Below, piece by piece: positions 9,600 to 18,633 of a DNA stretch of 24,290 bases. The notes beneath the pieces were generated by a model. The model searched no databases. It had not been told where the DNA came from and saw only the letters and a list, made by a program, of their open reading frames with translations. A program made the position numbers and the translations under genes. Every line of letters begins with the position of its first letter. The first letter of the stretch is position 1. The stretch is from Hydnum rufescens UP504 (Eukaryota; Basidiomycota; Agaricomycetes; Cantharellales; Hydnaceae), in NCBI GenBank assembly GCA_014904985.1, contig MU128957.1, forward strand, positions 21,602-45,891, in the 5' to 3' direction.

Positions 9600-9698
9600 A
9601 AGAGCGGGGGAAAAGTGGAGGCTGAAATTGGGCATGTGATACTAATATGCCATAGCTGATAACTGCCTACAACAACACAAACAGGTTTAGGTACCTAG

Positions 9699-9735
9699 TT
9701 AGGTGGGTTATAGACTATAGGTACAACCCACCTAA
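9699..9735. repeat. Perfect 11-bp hairpin
   Basis: TTAGGTGGGTT (9699-9709) and AACCCACCTAA (9725-9735) pair perfectly around a 15-base loop. It could be a terminator-like or element-end structure. I do not see the CTRR sequence expected after a Helitron 3' hairpin. Confidence 0.5.
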
Positions 9736-9739
9736 GAAG

Positions 9740-10183
9740 GTGCTGTATATAGTGGTTTACCTTGGGCATTTCTAAATGTATAATAATTATAAGGGAAATG
9801 AAAATGTTTGCACTTGCAAGCCGATTGGTCCTGTAATTTCACCTCTTACCAGTCCAGTGTATTCTTCTGCTGTTTGCCATTGATCATTTTCAAGCTTTTT
9901 TGAGCTCATGACTCCCTCTTCTCATCCTGCTGCAGTTAAAGCTTGCTGCCTTCATCAGAATGAGTCACTGGCTGATTGTGAGGTCTGTCTTGCATGTGTC
10001 CATGAGCATGCAAGAGAGAGACAAATGTGCATCCATCCACCCACCAGTGTGATGGAAAACTAGGCTCCCACCTCTGTTACCCCCTTTTACTCACTTTTGT
10101 CATCTCAGACCCCAGTGCATTACTTCTCCTTGGCATTCTCACCCTTGCCCTCACTGTGGTGCACTTCTTCTTGAATCTGATTT
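9740..10183. other. Region between repeat copies 2 and 3, possible decayed coding scraps
   Basis: Plus-strand frames contain short protein-like scraps (HPAAVKACCLHQNESLADCE near 9925-9990; CPHCGALLLESDF near 10150-10185, reminiscent of the CxxCGA motif in Helitron proteins). Stops interrupt every frame and no gene can be built. If repeats 2 and 3 were paired LTRs, this would be the internal region, but at ~590 bp it is far too short for an autonomous element. Confidence 0.25.
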
Positions 10184-10292
10184 TGTGGAATGAAGAACCT
10201 CATGTGTGTTGCGGAGGTACAAACCAGTGGGGGTTTACATGCAGTACCTATGCTATATATAGTAAAAAAGGGGTGGCCCTAGAATGGGCCAG
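10184..10292 (+). repeat. TATA-containing dispersed repeat, copy 3
   Basis: Same block order as copies 1 and 2, including GGAGGTACAAACCAGTGGGG, CAGTACCTATGCTATATATA and GGCCCTAGAATGGGCCAG. The tail seen after copy 2 (ATATGCCATAGC..ATAAC) is not next to this copy but appears at 11776-11823, which suggests that the ~1.48 kb between was inserted into the repeat. Confidence 0.7.
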
Positions 10293-10299
10293 TATAGAA

Positions 10300-10915
10300 G
10301 AAGGATTGGGAGCTCCGATGACTGTCAAATCAAACTCTGGTTCAGCCAGTGTGTAGATGGGAGACTGTATTTCTGTTTTTATTCAATGGGCTGGTTTGCT
10401 CTGATGGTTGATCACTCTCTAACAAGTTGTGTGTGGTATTTAGTAGAGGATGGTATGGACTAGCTATAGTCAATGATATATCGATGGGATGCTTGTGAAA
10501 GGCTTATACATGTTGTATTGAACTGTTTACTGCTCTTTGTGTGTACCTATTTGTGTCCTCCTGGTCAAAATGCAGATTCTAAAGTGGTTCTAGACTGGTT
10601 AAGCTTGATTTAGTGTGTCAATGTATTTCTTTCTTCTTCTGACTTGATTTTGTTATTACTCACCTTTCCTTGGATGTCCAGCAACTCTAACCTTAGGTCC
10701 TGCAACTATCCTTGGCTTAGTATTTTGCACAGAGGGCTTCCAGTGACTTAGTCTTTAACAACCTTGTATATGACTTAGCTCCAGATGGCTTTAGATCAGT
10801 ACTCTCTTCAGATGCAAGCAGATTTTGTAGACAGTAGTATATTCCAGTAGTGAGGAGATGGGGGGATACAGGAAAATCTACCAGCTTTTATACCTTTCTG
10901 AAGGTGGCTGTGTTT
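10300..10915. other. Non-coding stretch, no supported feature
   Basis: AT- and T-rich sequence with stops in all frames. No gene, RNA or clear repeat recognised. Confidence 0.5.
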
Positions 10916-10920
10916 AAAGA

Positions 10921-11021
10921 ATATGACTCATTCCTAGGTGAGTCATATGTGAGAACAATAGGGTTGTCAAGGAGGGTGAGTCATTCATAAGGTGGTTGCA
11001 TGATAGGTGAGTCATTCATAA
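10921..11021. repeat. Palindrome and direct repeats built on TGAGTCAT
   Basis: ATATGACTCA (10921-10930) and TGAGTCATAT (10939-10948) form a perfect 10-bp inverted repeat with an 8-base spacer. Two direct copies of GTGAGTCATTCATAA follow at 10976-10990 and 11007-11021. TGACTCA is the established binding core of AP-1/Gcn4-type bZIP factors. No gene is recognisable immediately beside the cluster. Confidence 0.5.
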
Positions 11022-11205
11022 ACAGAACAAAAGGGTTGCTAAGAAGGTGTTATCTTTCTTATCTGTGAAGTTCTAGAAGTTATTTGTGGCAATGGGAGAT
11101 GAAATCAAAGGATATTTCCAAGTTCTTGGAGATTAATTTGTTTGTAGTCCAGTGGTTTAGATGTTTTTGTTGCTGGTTGATAATGGGGACAAGTGCATGG
11201 GATGG

Positions 11206-11670
11206 GATTCGATGCAGAAGCAACAGTTTGCATCCGTAATAGACGTTCTTGGTATCATTCGATGCAGATTTTTAACAGCTTTCTGGGCACAGTGGTTCCG
11301 AGCAGATCTGGCGTAAACTGACAGAGAAATTCATTTTTTACTGATGGGTGTTGATTCTGATAGTAATATCATTCTGCAGAGTTCAGTTTTGGTCTGTTCT
11401 TTGCGTGCTTGGTACCTTTGGATGCGTATTTTTTATATCTTTCTAGGCGTGGTTGTTCTGAGGGGATCAGATGTGAACTGAGGGAGAAATTTGTCTTTTA
11501 CTGGAAATCCCAGATTTTGATAGTAAAATTGGCCTGGAGAGTGCAGTTTTGGTCCATTTGACTTGTGTTTGGTACCGTTCGAAAGGTGTAAATCGTAGCT
11601 TTCTAAGCGTTATATGGGCGTACCTCTCCAATCAAAACTGATGGAGCAATCAAATGAACTCTGTTTTCAT
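11206..11670 (+). repeat. ~160-bp tandem repeat array A (three units plus a partial)
   Basis: Units begin at 11249, 11409 and 11569, exactly 160 bp apart, each with TTGGTA(C/T)C.TTCGA-like starts. Shared blocks in order: GCTTTCT.GGCG, a GATC..AACTGA.GGAGAAAT block, TTGATAGTAA, and GAG(A/T)(G/T)(C/T)AGTTTTGGTC. A truncated unit (ATTCGATGCAG then CAGTTTGCATCCG) precedes at ~11206. The units have diverged considerably and none is protein coding. Related units occur at 14547-14810. Confidence 0.7.
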
Positions 11671-11775
11671 GCATAGCCATAATTAATTCGTAATAGGTCA
11701 CATGATCATTCCAATGGCTGGGATCAATGGATATTCACATTTTCTGATACTGGATGTTTTTATCTTCCACCGCAA

Positions 11776-12130
11776 TTTGGCACATGATATGAATATGCCA
11801 TAGCCAATAACCACCCATTTCAACACTCCCCTTGACAGTGGAGGCTACAGCACCAGGGAAAAAACATGAGACAAAAGAAGAAAAATGGGGCAGTCCCCAT
11901 ATGCTCCCACTAGAACAAGAAAATGGGAAATGGGAAAGTGAGCAAAACATGGACAATGGCTCCCACTGGAGCAAATGAGTTTGAACAGGAATGGGGGGCA
12001 AGAGAAACAGGAAGAAAACATACTCCTCCTGGAGTAGAGACCATAAACACTGAGAATTAAACCTGTCGGTAGTGGGACCATGAGCTGAGCTGTCCAAGCT
12101 CCCTCACATGCAGGCTGGTCAGCCATATAG
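11776..12130. repeat. Retroelement-like leader with repeated CTCC..CTGGAG motifs
   Basis: It starts with a tail also found after repeat copy 2 (AATATGCCATAGCCAATAAC against AATATGCCATAGCTGATAAC), then CAACACTCCCCTTGACAG. Palindromic motifs recur at ~11900 (GCTCCCACTAGAAC), ~11959 (GCTCCCACTGGAGC) and ~12023 (ACTCCTCCTGGAGT). Sequences of this style accompany copia-type LTR elements; that assignment is my impression from memory. The long minus-strand frames here (to 120 codons) are Cys/Phe/Ser-rich and look like chance readings. Confidence 0.3.
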
Positions 12131-12190
12131 CCTTAGCTCAAAAGGAGTACCATTTTGATGTTTTGTCTGGGCCTGAGAGGCTTAAATTGG

Positions 12191-12267
12191 GGTTGATGTC
12201 AAATGATGATCAAAAACTGAATTTTGACCTTGTACTGATGGTTTTGACATCAAATTTGACATCAACC
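12191..12267. repeat. Perfect 14-bp inverted repeat downstream of the transposase
   Basis: GGTTGATGTCAAAT (12191-12204) pairs perfectly with ATTTGACATCAACC (12254-12267). It lies about 90 bp beyond the stop codon of the KDZ transposase (3' side), so it could be a subterminal motif of that transposon; no partner at the other end was recognised. Confidence 0.5.
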
Positions 12268-13863
12268 ATTGTCAATGGCCTCAACTTCAAGGACTTGACA
12301 ATATTTAGCTCAAGACAAGGGCTATACACATTAATGAATAATAATTCTAGTACATTAATCTTCACTATCTATGAGGGTGCTATCTATGAGTGCAATAAAA
12401 CCAAGGTCCTCTACTTCACAATCCTCCTCTAGTTCTCCATCATCATCATCATCAGATGATACCACACTACTCAACCCATCATCCTTATGCCCCCTTGATG
12501 ATATGCCTGAAACTTGACTGAGATGGTGATGTTCTAGAGGTATTGGAGGGTGGATATCATCCCAGCATGGGGTAGTTGACATAGAATTAATGAGAGAAAG
12601 ATCTTTTCTCCAAGTCACCAACCAGTCATACAGTTGATGCAGTTGAACAAGGGCAAAGAATGAGACATCATCATTTTGTGTGAAGTCGACCAGTCTCTCC
12701 ACTGCAGTATACTCTTTAGAGAACCATGTCCAAAGATTACTGTGTTCCACCTTGCACCATTCCAACTCCTCTTCACAGTTGATGATCTCCTGCACAGTAC
12801 ATATCCCTTGCTTGATCGAAGCATCTGCCAACCATGGAGGAAGGACACCATCAGGGAAGTCAGCGACATCACCCCTTGTATCTTCCCATATATCCTGATC
12901 AACATCCAGTCTGTACAACCCTTCCTTCGAAAGCATTGGTGGAATATAAGCATCCCTTGAGATACTTTTTGATCTCCTTCTATATTCAACCATTTCCACC
13001 AATGTCACATTGTACTTCTTCATAGTGCCTTCAATCCCAGAGGAGCAGTGCTTCACAGCCTTTTCTACAAGTGCCTTCATCTTCTGGTCCAGTATGCAAG
13101 TGGAATGGGTGCAATCCAGAGTTGCAAGCTCAAATTTTTGCTCCCTTAACTTTCAGAGGAGTTGTTCCCTAAGAACACGAAGGTTGAGCTGAAGAGTAAT
13201 CCATTTATCCTTCTTCAGCTTTGACAACTTCTGGGCAGCAACCTGATGCCGGAGTTTCAGCTCCTCAACCTTCTTTTGTATGTTGTTTTCAAGGTGCACT
13301 ACTGAGGCCTTGGTTGATTTAACCTTTTCCTGCCATTCCATAAGCACAGCTTCACTCGCACTGTCCTCTCCAACCATATCATTGCCCTCCTTTATTAAGT
13401 CTTGCAAGTTCTCCCACTGGGCATCTAATGTGGACTATAGTGAAAGGATATGATCAATGGCATGGGCACCCTGGGTCTGGGACTGCTGGGATATTGGCTG
13501 ACTGTGATAAAGCCACTGCTCCTTGAATTGTTGGAGGAGATACTCGATAGACTGAAGACCAAGTTTCTCCTGGGCTTCATCCAAACGACGTTGGGCATGA
13601 TCAGTGTGATCCCTCAGCCACTTTCCAAAACCCTCTCATTTCCCCTCATCAATGTGTTCCACTTGTAAGTCCAGAAGGAATAGTCGATGGTGATAGCCTG
13701 TCACCTGAAGCCCAGGGATAAGTCACCGTAACTCACTCCAAAACCACTCACACCCTTCTCCATCTGAAAGACCCCAGATCTCATTCTTTCGAGGGTGGTA
13801 CCATAGTTGACAGGTCCACTGGTGCCCATATGGATAGAAAATCGATACACCCCACTCCAAACG

Positions 13864-15230
13864 CTGTAAGTAGGAATCTCCTAAGAGACTATGCTACAGT
13901 CCAAGATTGTTGAGTCAAGGACGAAAGGAGAGGGCCACGGAGTCAATCCATAGGTTAAGGTCCGATTGAATGAAAGGCCTTGAGGTTGAGAAGTTGTCTT
14001 GCTAGGGTGGGCTTGCTCTAACAATGAATGAATGGAGGATTTAATTCAGAAATCACACTGATGGCTCTCCTCTTGAGGGCCTATCCAAAGTGTGAACAAT
14101 ACTAGATGTATTCTGGAAGTCACCCTGATGCCAACAGCTGTCCTTCAAGACTTTAGAGACTGAGGGTGAGGGGGAAATCAATCAAAATTTGCATCCCCCG
14201 TACTTAATATACATCTTGGAATAATGCCATAGTAACCGGCAGAAAGGTGGGGTTAAGGCGAAAATGATGAAAAAGAGATCAAGTCAAAAGCTTCAAAACT
14301 GAAGGGGATATTCAATTAACAAGTCAGAATAGGGGAATATGGCTTAACCAAGGTATTCCTCCTCTCCTACTGAACAGAATCCCTTGGGGAAAGGTGGAAC
14401 TGGTCGCCCTAGACGTACCCTCCATCGGACATAGAGTGCCGGAACCATAATTGCCTTTAGTAATCAGAAAAGCGGAGGTAAAAGTGAAATGAGACATGGG
14501 GAGACTAAATTACAGAGAGCCTAGTTCTAATCCGCTCGTTTTTCCCTTGGTACCATTCGATGCGGATTTTCAGCGTCTTTCCAGGGGTGGCCGTTACTAA
14601 CGAATCAGATCAAAACTGGTGGAGATATTTGCGAAATACTGAAGGATAGTGTGAAGCATGAGGTAAAACCGACCTGGAGGGTGCAGTTCGCATCCGAGTA
14701 AACGCGTATGTGGTACTGTTGGATAGGTATTGATCGTAGCTTTCTGGGCGCTATCTTGCCGAGTCGATCCGATCAAAAATGAGGGAGATATTTGCGAAAT
14801 ACTCCTTGAGAGTATGGGAATAGCCCCTATTTAACATGTGACTAATCTGTGAGTTGGATCCAAAGGATTAGGCAATCTTGATTATATAATTGGGACTCGT
14901 ATATCCCCGCCAAGGCAATGAGCAATGCATAATGGATTGAGTACCAAACAAACAGGGCAAGTTGAATTGCCTGAGCCACAGTTGGCTGGGCTTGAAGTAA
15001 CTATAATTTGAGGTAGTCTGTTGAAGACTTGGAGATGGACAAATAAATGTCTTGTGTACAAGGTGGAGGAAAGAGAAATAAAATGGGTCTTGGAGAATTG
15101 AAATCCACATCACATGGCAATCAAAGGAAGGATAGGTATTGAAAGGATTGGAATTGAATAAATTGGATTCGTTTGAGGAGGTAGTTGGGTCCTGAAGTGG
15201 ATCTATGTAGTAGGGTTTTATCCCTCCAAC
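13864..15230 (-). mobile_element. LTR-like insertion inside the KDZ transposase gene
   Basis: Between ..LPEWSGI and RLEWGVSIF the family normally has no gap, or only a small intron; here there are 1367 bp. Reading the minus strand, the interruption begins TGTTGGAGGGATAAAACCC, a typical LTR-style start. Near its far end it has GACTCAACA, so TGTTG...CAACA could be the terminal inverted repeat, followed by ~45 bp and the acceptor TTACAG. No matching target duplication is visible. It contains two units of the ~160-bp repeat (14547-14810) and no gene of its own. An intron of this length would be unusual beside the 50-86-bp introns of the 4CL gene. Confidence 0.45.
14547..14810 (+). repeat. ~160-bp tandem repeat array B (two units)
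   Basis: TTGGTACCATTCGATGCGG (14547) and GTGGTACTGTTGGATAGG (14710), 163 bp apart, start two units. Shared blocks with array A: TCGTAGCTTTCTGGGCG, GATC.GATCAAAA.TGAGGGAG, and GGAGGGTGCAGTTCGCATCC, which matches CAGTTTGCATCCG at 11226. Each of the two units contains GGAGATATTTGCGAAATACT. Same orientation as array A. Confidence 0.65.
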
Positions 15231-16877
15231 AATGCCCGACCACTCTGGCAGAAAGTCCCATTTCTTGAGTGATTGGTCTATTTGGCAGCCAATATCATAT
15301 AAGGCACCAATTCTCCAACGATGGGGCAGATGCTTGATAAAGGCATCAAGAAGGGCAAACACATAAAATTGTTTCTCCCCAGCAGTCCACATGTTGGCCA
15401 GAAATATGGGAATATCATGTCGGCAGAGCATGGCAAGGACGCCAGTGTCACTGAAGTATTGAGTCAATGCCTTTATTTGATCTCCATCAGCAGCAATGAA
15501 AGATTCACCACAGGCACAGTATGTAGAATTCGGCATGTTTAGATTCCTTTCGACTTTATCTCCTTCCTCTGCTTGCAGATCTTCTCTTTCCACTGCCTCA
15601 TGGGCTTTGTGCTTCTGTCCAGCTCTTGGTTCTCCTCTTCCAGGTCGGATACCTCGGAATTTTTGCTCCCATGCCTCTAAGGCCTCCTGTGACAGCTCAA
15701 TCGTCCTTGGTGATGTAATGTGTGGGTCCTGGGTTCCAGTCTCTCCTTGATACCCCACACATCTGTCCAAGTCTCGCTGTCTTTTCAGCTGGAAGTTCAC
15801 ATCAATGCAGACAATGGAATCAACCATCAGGCCTCCGATCTCAGCATTGTTACTGCCAAAGCACAGTGGACACCGAGATTGTAGGTAAATGCTAGGACAA
15901 TCACGAATGGTGACAGTGTTGACTGTACCCTGCGCATTTGAATAATAGCACTCATTAACTGGGGTCTTCACATCAAGCTGGGATGCAGACATTGATATTG
16001 GGGAGTGGGGAGAGACATGAGATTGCCCTCGTGAATGATCTACCAACTTCTCAACCTCTGCATCAATGAGCTCGACAAGCTGCTGATAGTGGGCCAGGGC
16101 ATTTGCAAAACAGCAGCGAAATGAATCCCCTGTAGCGAAACAATAACCACGGGTCTTCAAGTACTTGGTAAGAGTTGCCACCCAGCCTCTTTCATTGGGA
16201 GCAATGTGACAGAAAAGCTCTGAGACGAATTCCAGCATATCAAGACTTACAGCCAATGTAGGCCAAACCGGGGCACATGGGAAGAAACCACATTGGACTA
16301 GCTGGACAGGGGCAGATCTGCATTCACAGACATCCAACACAACATCCTCAATCCGTTCCATATGAATGCAGGTCACCTCCAACGTATGGTGCCTGCTGCT
16401 GCACTTGCAAATGAACCTGCCAGACTTGTCCAATGAAGAAGAATGGTGCTGCTCCCTCCAAAACTTCATGTAAGGATGAATAAGAGATGGGAGTACGGTA
16501 TTGTTCCACCGATGCACCTGGGCATGTTTGTGACAGGCATGGCGTGAGCATTTATCATCAATGACACTGGCAGTATTGGTTGAGAGAGGGGTAACATCAT
16601 ATTGAACACTGAGCTGTTCTTGGCTGATGGAATCCTGAAGAGCTGTGTCAATGCCATCAATGCCTAGGACAGCATTTGGAAGTACATCGCTCGAAATGGT
16701 TGGGTTTGTGTCTGGATGGGCTTGTTTTCGAGAATTGGAGGCCTTCATCCTCAATTGATGAGCCTTGAAGGCATGAATGGTCCCAGCTTTCATGCAACCA
16801 TGGGCAGACATGTGGGACTCCTTCTTTTTTACAGTCCTTATGGCACTGTGAATCATTCTGGAAACACTACAAGGGAG

Positions 16878-17543
16878 GGTTAGCTATTGAGAAGATATTA
16901 CAGCAGAACACTGAATACTTCAACTTACATTAAGAATTGACACGAGGTATCAAAATAAAAGGGCTGGTTCACCAAATTTGTCGATGAGTAGGGATTGTAT
17001 GGGCACAGTATTTGAGGGAGATGGCAAGTGAGCACTTAGAGAAACCACAGTGATTCACTTGACCAAGGGAATAAGCAGACTTGAGGATGTTGGAGAAACA
17101 GACACTGCAACAATGTGACAATGCAGCATTCAACCAAAGATGCGCAGTTGAGGAATTTGGGGGTGGACACCACAGACTGGTTGCAGTGATTCACTCCACA
17201 AAAGAAAGGAGGTTAGCTATTGAGAAGATATTACAGTGGAACACTGAACACTTCAACTTACATTGAGAATTGATGCAAGGTATCAAAATAAAAGGGCTGG
17301 TACACCAAATTTGTCAATGAGCAAGGATTGTATGCATGCAGTATTTGAGGGAGATGACAAGTGAGCACTTAGAGAAACCACAGTGATTCACTCGACCAAG
17401 GGAGTGAGTGGACTTGAGGACATTGGAGAAATGGACACCATGACAATGCGACAATGCAGTGTTCAACCAAAGATGCGTAGTTGAGGAATTTGGGAGTGGA
17501 CACCACAGACTGGCCACAGTGATTCACTCTGCAAAAGAAAGTA
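16878..17543 (+). repeat. Two-copy 333-bp tandem duplication upstream of the KDZ transposase
   Basis: GGTTAGCTATTGAGAAGATA starts at 16878 and again at 17211. Both copies continue colinearly (ATCAAAATAAAAGGGCTGGT, GCACTTAGAGAAACCACAG, AACCAAAGATGCG.AGTTGAGG, CAAAAGAAAG) to 17210 and 17543, an offset of 333 bp throughout, at high identity. Copy 1 begins about 20 bp upstream of the transposase start (minus strand), so the duplication covers its putative promoter, leader and the GTAAGT splice donor. Confidence 0.85.
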
Positions 17544-18120
17544 GGACAAAGCTTGAGGACACTAGAACAATGAGCACTATCACAATGCGACAATGCGATG
17601 TGTTACAAGCCAGTTACACACTTGAAGAGTCAGGAAATGTGTACCACAGCTAGCTGCAGTGACCCACTTCACCAAGCACTGAGGATGATGATGTTTTGAA
17701 GGTACTGAAAAATGAGTACTATCGCAATGTGATTGTACGGTGTTTTATCAGATGTCAGGCTTCTGTAGCCCAATGACTTGGGAAATCATTGAGCTCAAGG
17801 GGAGAGGGGAATAGGGTGCTAGTTTAGCTTACCTTGGTGGTGGCAAGACATGAGACAGAATGAAGAAAAAATATGGTAACAAGAGCCAGGAAATGAGTGC
17901 CACAGCAAACTGCAGCAGCCTGCTTCACCAAGCACTGAGGACAACGATGTCTTGAAGGTACTAAAAAATGAGTACTATCACAATGTGATGGTACAGCGAT
18001 TTTATCAGACATCGGGACGATGCCTTGAAGATACTGAAAAACAGGTAGTATCACAATGTGACAGTACCACATTTTATCAGATGACTGCCTTCTGCACAAT
18101 GGAAACCATTGAGCTCAGGG
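17544..18120 (+). repeat. Degenerate short tandem repeats around CAATG(T/C)GA
   Basis: The core CAATG(T/C)GA recurs at 17111, 17444, 17583, 17725, 17981 and 18054. In the last three it sits in a longer unit (AA.GTACTGAAAAATGAGTAC, ATC.CAATGTGA, GTAC, TTTTATCAGA). Spacings of 139, 142 and 73 bp suggest a ~70-bp ancestral period. TCACAATGTGA is itself a palindrome. Reads as protein only in broken frames. Confidence 0.55.
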
Positions 18121-18408
18121 AGGATGGGATCTAGTGCGCTGTTCAGCTTACCTTAATGGTGGCAAGATGTGAGATAGAAGAAAAAAGGTGGCAACATCCA
18201 GCACCTCGTCTTGCCATTGAAGATGTATTTATTATACAAGATTATACAGACATGTACAAATATGAGCATAGTTCACCATGAAACCAATCAAGTGAACAGC
18301 ATGATGATTACTATGTGTTATATGAGGGTAAGATGGTAGTGATGAGCAAGGAAGATGAGATGAAGACGAAGATGAAGAGGGTGGGGACAAAGAGGGGGTG
18401 AGGACAAA

Positions 18409-18446
18409 GATGAGATGAAGATGAAGATGAAGATGAAGATGAAGAG
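18409..18446 (+). repeat. (GATGAA)n microsatellite
   Basis: About five perfect GATGAA/GAAGAT hexamers, preceded at 18355-18380 by a degraded version. No gene spans it convincingly. Confidence 0.85.
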
Positions 18447-18633
18447 GAAATGACAATGAGGCAAGGAGGCTACAGTGATGATGATGACAGGAAGGGATGC
18501 GATTTATCTCTTGTAATAGGGCTCCCAGAATCTAGAATTGAGATAGTGTTTGCAACCATTGGAGTTGTCGCCAAACCAATTATAGAGGATAGGTTCACTT
18601 GAAGAACCTGCTGATGAATCGATGTGAGGATGC

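Larger units (their letters stand above)
12355..16856 (-). pseudogene. KDZ-superfamily (Kyakuja-Dileera-Zisupton) transposase with CxC1-like N-terminus, interrupted
   Basis: DDE-type DNA transposase. Two blocks: N-terminal 16856-15231 (542 codons, no stop) and C-terminal 13863-12355 (502 codons plus stop), together ~1044 codons, normal for the family. Residues ~100-257 carry the CxC1-type cysteine cluster (CSRHACHKH, CKCSSRHHTLEVTCIHMERI, VCECRSAPVQLVQCGFFPCAP). The KDZ core follows: CPLCFG, CIDVNFQLKRQ (probable catalytic Asp352), YCACGESFIAADGDQIKALT, MLCRHDIPIFLANMWTAGEKQ, ALYDIGCQID (Asp521), then YGHQWTCQLWYHPRKNEIWG and LSDGEGCEWFW (Glu codon 13747-13749). The C-terminus is a coiled-coil region, then PPWLADASIKQGICTVQEI, then an acidic tail. 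In-frame stops at 13723 (TGA), 13636 (TGA), 13435 (TAG) and 13153 (TGA), with no frameshift between, plus a 1.37-kb interruption, indicate a dead copy. The start is uncertain: a GTAAGT...CAG intron 75 bp long may lie just upstream. Confidence 0.85.

Noticed and set aside
9699..9735. Helitron 3' end
   Set aside because: The hairpin is perfect, but no CTRR terminus follows at the expected distance and no Rep/helicase coding is present.
9490..10292. A complete LTR retrotransposon with copies 2 and 3 as its LTRs
   Set aside because: The internal region would be only ~590 bp with no primer-binding site, gag or pol, and a third copy lies outside in inverse orientation.
11735..12126. Two overlapping minus-strand frames of 93 and 120 codons
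   Set aside because: Cys/Phe/Ser-rich readings over palindromic CTCC..GGAG motifs and repeat-like DNA; no protein-like pattern and no splice logic.
14868..15230. Open frame continuing the KDZ N-terminal half for 121 codons
   Set aside because: It has no resemblance to the family after ..LPEWSGI; the family continues with RLEWGVSIF at 13863. The open frame through the insertion is chance.
17081..17653. Plus-strand frames containing NQRC.VEEFG.GHHRL twice
   Set aside because: The similarity between them is simply the 333-bp DNA duplication; frames are broken and run antisense across the transposase upstream region.
16878..18120. CRISPR-like array
   Set aside because: Repeats are long, variable and unevenly spaced; the host is a eukaryote and there are no cas genes.
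18232..18456. His/Leu-repeat protein on the minus strand
   Set aside because: Translation of the GATGAA microsatellite.
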